Source: Thiosocius sp963759055 (GTDB lineage Bacteria > Pseudomonadota > Gammaproteobacteria > Chromatiales > Chromatiaceae). From it: a stretch of 64,000 nt of DNA. This document shows positions 54,975 through 62,389 of this stretch, one piece after another. The DNA lies in contig CAVWYD010000034.1 of NCBI GenBank assembly GCA_963759055.1, positions 124,001-188,000 on the forward strand, written 5' to 3'. The notes beneath the pieces were generated by a model, which saw only the letters and a program-made list of their open reading frames with translations, was not told where the DNA came from and ran no database searches. The position numbers and the translations under genes were made by a program. The first letter of the stretch is position 1. Each line of letters starts with the position of its first letter.

Positions 54975-56759
54975 TTAATGGTCAGTGGCTGCACCGGCAC
55001 CTTTCGGTACACGGATGTCCTCCACCAGGTGCTGGATGTGCTCCGGCGGCTCGGCGGTGACTTTCGACACCATAATGGCCACTGCGAAGTTGACCAGGGC
55101 ACCAATACCACCGAACGCGTTCGGCGAGATGCCCAAGAACCAGTTCGGGCCCATATCACCCAGGAACGCAGTGCCCGGGACGAAGAAGACGCCCTTGTGC
55201 TGGAACACATACAGCATGGTGACACCGATACCCGAGATCATGCCCCAGATAGCACCGGAACGGTTCACCTTCTTGTTGAAGATGCCCATCATCAGCGCGG
55301 GGAAGATCGAGCTTGCAGCCAGGCCGAACGCAATCGCCACGGTACCGGCTGCAAAGTCCGGTGGATGCAGACCGAGGTAACCCGCCAGGAAGATCGCACC
55401 CGCCATGGAGATACGCGAGGCCAGAAGCTCGCTCTTCTCCGAGATGTTGGGGTTGATCATGCCCTTGATGACGTCATGCGACACCGCCGAGGCGATCGCC
55501 AGCAGCAGGCCGGCAGCGGTCGAGAGTGCAGCGGCCAGGCCACCGGCGACCACGATCGCGACGACCCAGTTCGGCAGGCCGGCGATCTCGGGGTTCGCAA
55601 GAACCATGATGTCACGGTCGACCTTGGTCATCTCGTTGCCTTTCCAGCCGAAGCCTTCGGCCTTGGCGGCCATGTCGGCATTCTTTTCGTTGTAATACTG
55701 GATGCGCCCGTCACCGTTCTTGTCTTCGAACTGCAGCAGGCCGGTTGCCTCCCACTTCTTGAACCAGGCGGGAACATTGGCGTACTCGATGTTCGCGGTT
55801 TCTTCACCGACCGGGCCGGTCTGGATAACCTGGTGCAGGTTCAGGCGGGCCATGGAACCAACAGCCGGGGCCGTGGTGTACAGGATCGCGATGAACACCA
55901 GCGCCCAGCCAGCGGAGCTACGGGCGTCCTTGACCTTGGGAACGGTGAAGAAGCGGATGATGACGTGCGGCAGACCTGCAGTGCCGATCATCAGCGAGAA
56001 GGTGTAGACGAACATGTTGAACTTGGAGCCCATCACCTGTGTCGAGTATTGCTGGAAGCCCAGGTCGGTCACCACCTGGTCGAGCTTTTCCATCATGGTC
56101 AGGCCGGAACCGTCCGTCATCGAGCCGATCAGTCCCAGCTGGGGGATCGGGTTGCCGGTCAGGTTCAGCGAGATGAAGACGGCCGGGATGGTGTATGCGC
56201 AGATTAGCACGCAGTACTGGGCAATCTGGGTGTAGGTGATGCCCTTCATGCCGCCGAGTACCGCGTACACGAACACGATGCCCATACCGATGTACAGACC
56301 GAGTTCATAGCTGGTCTCGAGGAAGCGCGAGAAGGCCACACCAATGCCCTTCATCTGGCCGATTACGTAGGTAACCGAGGCTATGATGAGACATGCAACG
56401 GCAACCAGGCGTGCGGACTGCGAGTAGAAACGCTCGCCGATGAACTCGGGTACCGTAAACTTGCCGAACTTACGCAGGTAAGGGGCAAGCAGCAGTGCCA
56501 GCAGCACGTATCCGCCGGTCCAGCCCATCAGGAAGACCGAGGCGCCGTAGCCGTTGAAGGCGATCAGGCCGGCCATCGAGATGAAGGATGCGGCAGACAT
56601 CCAGTCGGCGGCGGTAGCCATACCGTTGGCGACCGGGTGGATGCCCTTGCCGGCAATATAGAACTCGCCGGTGGTCGATGCGCGCGCCCAGATGGCGATA
56701 CCGATGTACAGCGCGAAGGTCGCGCCGACGACTAGATATGTGATTGTTGTCAGATCCAT
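54975..56759 (-). CDS. Sodium:solute symporter, VC_2705/ActP-like
   Basis: A 594-residue SSS-family transporter with about 13-14 TM helices. TM1 region LVVGATFALYIGIAIWARAS, GNxxxAADWMSAASF-type VANGMATAADWMSAASFISM, and AALSTAAGLLLAIASAVSHD are close to acetate permeases. A hydrophilic insertion of ~90 residues holds an EF-hand-like loop EDKNGDGRIQYYNEK. VC_2705-type proteins form a pair with DUF4212 proteins; short-chain carboxylates are the expected substrates. Confidence 0.92.
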   Translation of the reverse strand: MDLTTITYLVVGATFALYIGIAIWARASTTGEFYIAGKGIHPVANGMATAADWMSAASFISMAGLIAFNGYGASVFLMGWTGGYVLLALLLAPYLRKFGKFTVPEFIGERFYSQSARLVAVACLIIASVTYVIGQMKGIGVAFSRFLETSYELGLYIGMGIVFVYAVLGGMKGITYTQIAQYCVLICAYTIPAVFISLNLTGNPIPQLGLIGSMTDGSGLTMMEKLDQVVTDLGFQQYSTQVMGSKFNMFVYTFSLMIGTAGLPHVIIRFFTVPKVKDARSSAGWALVFIAILYTTAPAVGSMARLNLHQVIQTGPVGEETANIEYANVPAWFKKWEATGLLQFEDKNGDGRIQYYNEKNADMAAKAEGFGWKGNEMTKVDRDIMVLANPEIAGLPNWVVAIVVAGGLAAALSTAAGLLLAIASAVSHDVIKGMINPNISEKSELLASRISMAGAIFLAGYLGLHPPDFAAGTVAIAFGLAASSIFPALMMGIFNKKVNRSGAIWGMISGIGVTMLYVFQHKGVFFVPGTAFLGDMGPNWFLGISPNAFGGIGALVNFAVAIMVSKVTAEPPEHIQHLVEDIRVPKGAGAATDH

Positions 56760-56771
56760 TTAGTTTGCCTC

Positions 56772-57026
56772 CTAGTCTTCGTGCAGGTCGAACTCGCGAT
56801 CAAGCGCGTTCATGCGTGCAGCGTAAAAGAAGATCAGCACAATAAAGATGTAAATAGATCCTTGTTGGGCGAACCAGAAGCCGAGACCAACACCACCGAT
56901 TCGGATGGCATTGAGTGCGTCGGCGAGAATGATCCCGAAGCCGTACGAGACGACAAACCAGATCACGAGCAGACTTACCAAGAGGCGAAGGTTCGCCTTC
57001 CAGTACTGCGCAGCTTTTGTATCCAT
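56772..57026 (-). CDS. DUF4212 small membrane subunit
   Basis: An 84-residue protein with two TM helices (LLVSLLVIWFVVSYGFGIIL and YIFIVLIFFYAARM) and the family start KAAQYWKANLRLL. DUF4212 proteins precede VC_2705-type symporters, as here with a 12-base gap, and probably act as a small subunit. Confidence 0.95.
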   Translation of the reverse strand: MDTKAAQYWKANLRLLVSLLVIWFVVSYGFGIILADALNAIRIGGVGLGFWFAQQGSIYIFIVLIFFYAARMNALDREFDLHED

Positions 57027-57388
57027 AGCTCGTTCACTCCGCGGTTGTGATTATGAACTCTTGTTTTGTGTGTTCCCGGATCTGGCTTCGCCGCATTCCG
57101 TTGGCTCTCAAGCCTTGTGGATCGATTCCATTCAGTTCTTTGCCGGATGCGGCCCGGGGTTGTTACCTGTTCTTAACGCAGGTTGCCAGACGCAGGTGAT
57201 TGTCCGGTTTGCCGTTCGCAATTGTCAAAGAAAATCAGTGACTTAAAATGCAGATTGATGCATCGCACAAGCGTCGTTTTGGGTGGTTGGGTAACGCTTT
57301 TTCGGGAAGTGTGTTACTAAAAGTAACGGTAGTGTTTCCCGGGGTAAAGGATCGAATTTAGTTGTCTCCACCGACGCGGGAGGTTGCC
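57027..57388. other. Regulatory region between the CbrB-like gene and the symporter operon
   Basis: About 360 bases with no gene. It contains the palindromic site 57311-57328 and additional TGTTAC/GTAAC half-sites near 57161 and 57290. I found no convincing -24/-12 (sigma-54) promoter on the minus strand. Confidence 0.5.
57311..57328. promoter_or_regulatory. Palindromic operator, copy 1 (upstream of DUF4212-symporter)
   Basis: GTGTTACTAAAAGTAACG contains the palindrome GTTAC-TAAAA-GTAAC and is identical over 18 bp to 61863-61880. It sits 285 bases upstream of the DUF4212 start and shortly after the end of the CbrB-like regulator gene. The half-sites resemble those reported for CbrB. Confidence 0.65.
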
Positions 57389-58714
57389 TCAGTTGCGCTT
57401 TTTGGAGCGTGGCAGACCAAAGCGCTGGCGACGTTCCCACAGCGTCTTGCGGCTGATGCCCAGGGCCTGGGCCAGTTCCGTTTCGGTCATCCGGTCCTGA
57501 TGTTCCAGAACAAACACGCGAAAGTACTCCTCCAGCGACAGCTTGTCGTTCAGGTCTCCGGCAGTGCTGGTGCTGACGACACTGTGATCGATGGCCAGCA
57601 GGTCGGGGGTGATCACGTCTGTTTCGCACAGGATGGCCGCACGCTCGATTGCGTTCGACAGTTCCCGCACGTTGCCCGGCCAGTGGTAGCGCCGGATAGC
57701 CTCAAGGGCATCCCGGCTGAGTTTCAGCGGTGAACGTGCCAGCTGTTTGCGCGCCTTGTCGAGCAGGAATACAGCCAGTTCGATGACGTCGTCGTCACGA
57801 TCACGCAATGGGGGCAGGGCCAGCTCCACCACTCTCAGGCGAAAATAAAGGTCGCTGCGAAAGGCGTTTTCCTGCACCAGTTTGCGCAGGTCTCGGTGTG
57901 TGGCTGCCAGAATACGCACGTCGGGCGAGATGTCGCCGGCATCGTCAGGGTCGCGTTTGCCCCCTTGCAGGACGCGCAGCAGGCGTGCCTGCGCGGCGGT
58001 TGGCAGTTCCCCGATCTCGTCGAGGAACAGGGTGCCGCCCTCGGCGCTCTGGATCAGTCCCGGGTGAAAGTTGCCGGGCTGGTTCTGGCCAAAAAGCTCG
58101 GCTTCGATCGACTGTTCGGGGACTGCGGCGCAGTTGAAGGCGACGAAGGGTGCTTCGCAGCGCTTGCTGTGCTTGTGCAGGGCGCGCGCGACCAGTTCCT
58201 TTCCGGTGCCCGACTCGCCGACGATCAGTACCGTTGCCTCGGTAGGCGCCACTTTCTGGATGCGGTTGCAGACCTCATTCATGGGTGCGCTCTTGCCGAT
58301 CATTCCGGTAACCGGAAATGTCTGATCCACATCGGTCTGCAGGGCGGCGGTGCGGCGCTCCTTCTGTTTTTCACGCAAAACCTTGTCAACCAGCATCACC
58401 AGTTCGTCGTGATCGAAGGGTTTGGAGATGTAATCGGCTGCGCCGCTTTTCATCGCCTCCACGGCAGAGGAAACACTGGCGAAGCTGGTCATGATGATGA
58501 CCGGCACGTCAGGCGCCAGCTCCATCATGGCGCTCCCCGGCCGGCCGGGGAGGCGCAGGTCGGTGATGATCAGGTTGAAATCCCCCAGGCCGCCGGCCGC
58601 CTCGGCCGCCTCTACCGACTCGGCCTCGGTGACCTGATGACCGTGTCGTTCCAGCAAGCGGCGAACGGCAACGCGTATTACCGGTTCGTCTTCAATGATG
58701 AGCAAGTGGTTCAT
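57389..58714 (-). CDS. CbrB-like NtrC-family response regulator lacking GAFTGA
   Basis: A 441-residue regulator: receiver (D52 in LIITDLRLPGRPG), AAA+ domain with Walker A GESGTGKELVARALH, Walker B GGTLFLDEIGELP and sensor/arginine region FRSDLYFRL, Fis-type HTH (TELAQALGISRKTLWERRQR). The GAFTGA loop is absent: in its place the sequence reads ELFGQNQPGNFHPGLIQSAE. It overlaps the kinase gene by 23 bases. Confidence 0.9.
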   Translation of the reverse strand: MNHLLIIEDEPVIRVAVRRLLERHGHQVTEAESVEAAEAAGGLGDFNLIITDLRLPGRPGSAMMELAPDVPVIIMTSFASVSSAVEAMKSGAADYISKPFDHDELVMLVDKVLREKQKERRTAALQTDVDQTFPVTGMIGKSAPMNEVCNRIQKVAPTEATVLIVGESGTGKELVARALHKHSKRCEAPFVAFNCAAVPEQSIEAELFGQNQPGNFHPGLIQSAEGGTLFLDEIGELPTAAQARLLRVLQGGKRDPDDAGDISPDVRILAATHRDLRKLVQENAFRSDLYFRLRVVELALPPLRDRDDDVIELAVFLLDKARKQLARSPLKLSRDALEAIRRYHWPGNVRELSNAIERAAILCETDVITPDLLAIDHSVVSTSTAGDLNDKLSLEEYFRVFVLEHQDRMTETELAQALGISRKTLWERRQRFGLPRSKKRN

Positions 58715-61652
58715 TGGGTTGTTCTGTTTCTTTCAAGGGCAGGGTGAGCACCACCCGTGTACCAAAACCGGCCTGCGAGTCGATCGTCAGGGTTCCGTTG
58801 TGATCTTCGATGATCTTATAGGCCAGCGACAGGCCGAGGCCTGTGCCCTGACCCGTGGGCTTTGTCGTGTAAAAGGGTTCAAAAATGGTTTCCTGCAGTT
58901 CATCGGGTATGCCCTGGCCCTGGTCCATGACCTCGATGATCGCCTCTCCTTCACTGGCGCGGGCCAGCAGATCGACCCGATCGCCGGGCTGCGACGCGTC
59001 TGCGGCATTGCTGAGCAGATTGACCAGCACCTGCGACAGTTGTTGGTGATTTCCGGTCATGACGATGTGTTGCGGGCAGCTCGCCTCGAATCGGATTCCG
59101 TCGTGTTGGTGTGTAAGCTGCAGAAGGTGTACGGCCTGGTCGACGGCATCGCTGAGCGCGAAGGTCTCGCGTTGCTGCAGGTGGCGGCTGCCGCGACTGA
59201 AGCTTTTCAGTGTGCCCAGTATGTCTGAAATGCGCCGGGTCTGTTCGATGATTTCCTCGATGCTCTGGCGCATGAGCTCGGGATCGTCTTCGTGGCGAAG
59301 ATTCTGTGCCAGCGAGGCGATGCCGGTGATCGGGTTGCCAATCTCGTGGGCAACGCCGGCGGCGAGGCGACCTACAGAAGCGAGACGGTCACTGTGCGCC
59401 AGTTCGGCCTCGAGGTTGCCAAGGTCGGTGAGGTCCTCGATCAGCATGACCATCCCCGGCCTGGAAGGGCCCGCGCCTTCGATAACCGGGTCGGCATAGG
59501 CGGCTTTGTGCAGGTTGTACCAGCGTGGCCTGCCCGCCACGGGCAGTTCCATCCGGTAACTGTGATCCTCCGCGGTGCGGGCGAATCCGGAAAGCAGGCC
59601 GTCCCAGGGATGTGGAAGCCTGTTGAGTACGGTGCCGATCAGCTGTTTCGCCTCGACTCCGGTCATCACCTCCAGCGCAAGGTTCCACAAAACGATCTTG
59701 CCCTGGTTGTCTGTGGCACAGACACCCAACGGCAGGTCTTGCAGGATCTGCCGGTGCAGTCGGCGCAGATTGTCGAGCTCGACACCCAGGCCCTGCAGTT
59801 GCGAGCGCGACGCTTCAAGGCGGTCTTCAACATAGCGCATCGAATCTGCCAGTGCGGTCTTGGCCTCCGGGTCCAGCTCCAGCCTGCGGTTGACGATGAT
59901 GTGGGCAAGCTGGGGGCCGAGCAGCCCGGACAGGTTGCGTTCAATGCGTTCACGCAGGCGGCGCAGTTCCGTGGTGCGACGCTCGTTCTCCCGCATCCCA
60001 AGATCGCTCATTGCCTGGTTGACTTCACGATGTGCCATCTCCAGGCCCAGGGTTTCTGCAAGACCGGCACGGAATTCTGCTGGAGAACCGGCGGCAACCA
60101 CGCCCGACAGCGGTACCAGGGATTCCGCGCAACACGCGCGCGCAGCCTCCAGCTCGCCCTCGGACTGACGCGTGATCAGAGAGATCAGGACGAACAGGCC
60201 GCCGTTGACCGTGAGGGTACTGAATGTCGCGAAGGCCCACTTGTTCATCCCGCTGGCGGCCACCAGCTGCGGCACGCCCAGGTCGGTGATCAGGATGCCG
60301 GAGCCGTACAGGATGGGAGCAAGCAGCAAAACCGACCAGGCGCAGATTCCACCCAGCAGGCCGATGATGAAGCCGCTGCGCGTAGCGCGTCGCCAGTACA
60401 ACAGCCCCGCCATGCCGGGCAGGAACTGGGCTACTGCCACGAACGAGATCAGGCCAAGCTCCACCAGACCCTGACTGTGTTTCAGGCCCGCATAGAAACC
60501 ATAGCCGGCCATGATGATCAGGCCGATCAGCAAACGCCTGCCCCACAGGATCCAGCGGTAAAGATTCATCGCCGGATCCGGGTAGCTGGCCGGCAGCAGC
60601 AGGTGGTTGAGGCTCATCGAGGCCAGCGCGATGCTGGTGACGATGACCATGGCGCTGGCCGCGGACAGGCCCCCGATGAAAGCCAGAAGTGACAGCCAGG
60701 ATGGGCCGTTTGCGACCGTAATGCCGAGCACGTAGTAATCGGGGTCGATGCCCAGCTCAAGGCGCTGGCCGGCCCAGAGGATTACCGGGATGGAGATGTT
60801 GAGCATCAGAAGGTAGCCCGGGAACGCCCATGTTGCCGTGCGCAGGGCCTTTGCGTCGAGGTTCTCCGCGAAGATCATGTGAAACTGTCGCGGCAGCAGA
60901 AATGCCGCTGCAAAGGACAGGAACACCAGTGCGCTCCAGGGGCTTTCGTTGACCGGACGGTAAAGGGCTTCGAGGGCCTGCGGGTGGTCGTTCAGCCACA
61001 CGCCGAGTTCGCTGGGCCCACCCAGGACCTGGAACAGTGCGTAAGAGCCGATCAGCAAGAGCGCAATCAGTTTGATCAAGGACTCGAAAGCCATCGCGAC
61101 AACCAGCCCGCGGTGTTTTTGGCGGGGTGATATGTGGCGTGCGCCAAACAGCACTCCAAACAGGATCAGGGTGGCGCAGAAAACCAGGGCGATAGTGTTG
61201 GAGGGTACCTCGTTGCTCAATACCCTTAGCGACTCGGTGACCGCACGTATCTGCAACGCGATGTAGGGCAGGGTGCCCAGCAGCATGAACAGGGTCACGA
61301 GTACTCCGGCCACCTGACTGCGGTAGCGAAATGCCAGCAGATCGGCCAGCGAGCTGAGCTGATATTCGCGGCAGAGGGCGAGGATCGGCTTCAGCAGGAC
61401 GGGGCTGAGCACGAATGTCAGGGTTGCGCCGATATAGATGGTCAGGAACAGCAGGCCGCTGTTTGCGGCAAAACCGACGCTGCCGTAGTAGGTCCAGGAA
61501 GTCGCATAGACGCCGATCGAGAGCGTATAGGTTATCGGGTGTGCGGCCCAGTGAGCCGGTACCAGGCCCCGGTCGGTAGCGTAAGCAACAAGGAAAAGTA
61601 CCAGCAGGTAGCCAAAGCCGGTGGCAAACAGGGTTGCCAGTTCATGGCTCAT
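58692..61652 (-). CDS. CbrA-like sensor kinase fused to a solute-symporter domain
   Basis: A 986-residue protein. Residues 1-~480 form an SSS/SLC5-like membrane domain with about 13 TMs. A linker and PAS-like domain follow (VCATDNQGKIVLWNLALEVM). Then come HisKA with H769 (LAAGVAHEIGNPITGIASLA) and HATPase (VNLLSNAADAS, GTGLGLSLAYKIIEDHNG). Known CbrA proteins sense carbon/nitrogen state, and some transport histidine. The start overlaps the small upstream gene by 11 bases with GGGA ahead of ATG. Confidence 0.93.
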   Translation of the reverse strand: MSHELATLFATGFGYLLVLFLVAYATDRGLVPAHWAAHPITYTLSIGVYATSWTYYGSVGFAANSGLLFLTIYIGATLTFVLSPVLLKPILALCREYQLSSLADLLAFRYRSQVAGVLVTLFMLLGTLPYIALQIRAVTESLRVLSNEVPSNTIALVFCATLILFGVLFGARHISPRQKHRGLVVAMAFESLIKLIALLLIGSYALFQVLGGPSELGVWLNDHPQALEALYRPVNESPWSALVFLSFAAAFLLPRQFHMIFAENLDAKALRTATWAFPGYLLMLNISIPVILWAGQRLELGIDPDYYVLGITVANGPSWLSLLAFIGGLSAASAMVIVTSIALASMSLNHLLLPASYPDPAMNLYRWILWGRRLLIGLIIMAGYGFYAGLKHSQGLVELGLISFVAVAQFLPGMAGLLYWRRATRSGFIIGLLGGICAWSVLLLAPILYGSGILITDLGVPQLVAASGMNKWAFATFSTLTVNGGLFVLISLITRQSEGELEAARACCAESLVPLSGVVAAGSPAEFRAGLAETLGLEMAHREVNQAMSDLGMRENERRTTELRRLRERIERNLSGLLGPQLAHIIVNRRLELDPEAKTALADSMRYVEDRLEASRSQLQGLGVELDNLRRLHRQILQDLPLGVCATDNQGKIVLWNLALEVMTGVEAKQLIGTVLNRLPHPWDGLLSGFARTAEDHSYRMELPVAGRPRWYNLHKAAYADPVIEGAGPSRPGMVMLIEDLTDLGNLEAELAHSDRLASVGRLAAGVAHEIGNPITGIASLAQNLRHEDDPELMRQSIEEIIEQTRRISDILGTLKSFSRGSRHLQQRETFALSDAVDQAVHLLQLTHQHDGIRFEASCPQHIVMTGNHQQLSQVLVNLLSNAADASQPGDRVDLLARASEGEAIIEVMDQGQGIPDELQETIFEPFYTTKPTGQGTGLGLSLAYKIIEDHNGTLTIDSQAGFGTRVVLTLPLKETEQPNEPLAHH

Positions 61653-61839
61653 CGGAATCGTCCCGCCGGTGCATCAGCACGGCGCCGAGAATGACAAGCA
61701 GCCACAGGCCGTAGGGCGTGAGCCAGCTCAACCCGGGTGCCGCCCACCAATCGGCGACAGGGCTGATGAACAGCAGCAACAACAGCGCGCCGAGGATCAC
61801 CGCAAGTTCTTCGCTGATTGGAAAACGGGGTGGAAGCAT
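61642..61839 (-). CDS. Small two-TM membrane protein upstream of the kinase (CbrX-like position)
   Basis: A 65-residue protein with two TM helices (LAVILGALLLLLFISPVAD, LTPYGLWLLVILGAVLM) and a charged C-terminus. Its end overlaps the kinase start by 11 bases, as described for the small cbrX gene of Pseudomonas. The similarity is one of position and size; sequence homology was not tested. The palindromic operator lies 24 bases before its ATG. Confidence 0.7.
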   Translation of the reverse strand: MLPPRFPISEELAVILGALLLLLFISPVADWWAAPGLSWLTPYGLWLLVILGAVLMHRRDDSDEP

Positions 61840-61862
61840 CGTATGAGCCTAGCATTGCATGA

Positions 61863-61880
61863 GTGTTACTAAAAGTAACG
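61863..61880. promoter_or_regulatory. Palindromic operator, copy 2 (upstream of CbrXAB-like operon)
   Basis: The identical 18 bp of 57311-57328, GTGTTACTAAAAGTAACG, 24 bases before the small membrane-protein ATG. So close to the start it would block transcription or translation initiation if bound, suggesting autorepression. Confidence 0.65.
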
Positions 61881-61984
61881 ATCTGAGTTGGTGCATGCGT
61901 GTTCCGGGAACTGCCAAGATCACCCTCAGGCATGCTTTAATGCGAACTCAAGAATAACCAGTCAAACACGATCGGAGAGTACCC

Positions 61985-62368
61985 ATGAATCCGGAAAAGG
62001 TTGTTTTCGGTTTCTTTATCATCTTGGCGCTGACACTCAATTTCGGATTTTTCGTCGGTGAGATCGAAAATCCCAATCACCATCACGTCTACGAACTGTT
62101 TGCCGTCGTGGTGGTCAATCTGATCGCCACGGTGCTTAAGTTTGGTGACCGCAGCCAGATGGGTGCGCTGCTGCTGGCGACCAGCCTGGTCGCGATCCTG
62201 CAGTTGATCGCCGCGGCCCTGGTCTGGACCTTCGCCGTTCACGTGAACGAAACCGGACTCACGCCCATTGTGACGGCGAGTATCGTCTCGCTCACCGGTG
62301 GCGCCATGCTGGCCAACGTGGTCTCTGTCATTCTGCTCATCATCGAAACCGTGATGTTGCGCCGATAG
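61985..62368 (+). CDS. DUF6394-family membrane protein
   Basis: A 127-residue inner-membrane protein with four TM helices: start NPEKVVFGFFIILALTLNFG, then FVGEIENPNHHHVYELFAVV and LLLATSLVAILQLIAAALVW. The HHH and the Asn-rich turn are characteristic of a family often found directly before TrkA-N channel proteins, as here (21-base gap). Function unknown; a role with the channel is inferred. Confidence 0.8.
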   Translation: MNPEKVVFGFFIILALTLNFGFFVGEIENPNHHHVYELFAVVVVNLIATVLKFGDRSQMGALLLATSLVAILQLIAAALVWTFAVHVNETGLTPIVTASIVSLTGGAMLANVVSVILLIIETVMLRR

Positions 62369-62389
62369 GCCGTCTGCCGGCTCGGGCAA

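Noticed and set aside
54978..56207. A 409-codon plus-strand frame opposite the symporter
   Set aside because: Composition (Gln/His/Arg/Asp-rich) is typical of antisense reading of a TM protein, and the symporter is well conserved.
57030..57310. Sigma-54 promoter upstream of DUF4212
   Set aside because: Searched for TGGCAC-N5-TTGC spacing on the minus strand; only weak GG-N10-GC coincidences (near 57143) were found.
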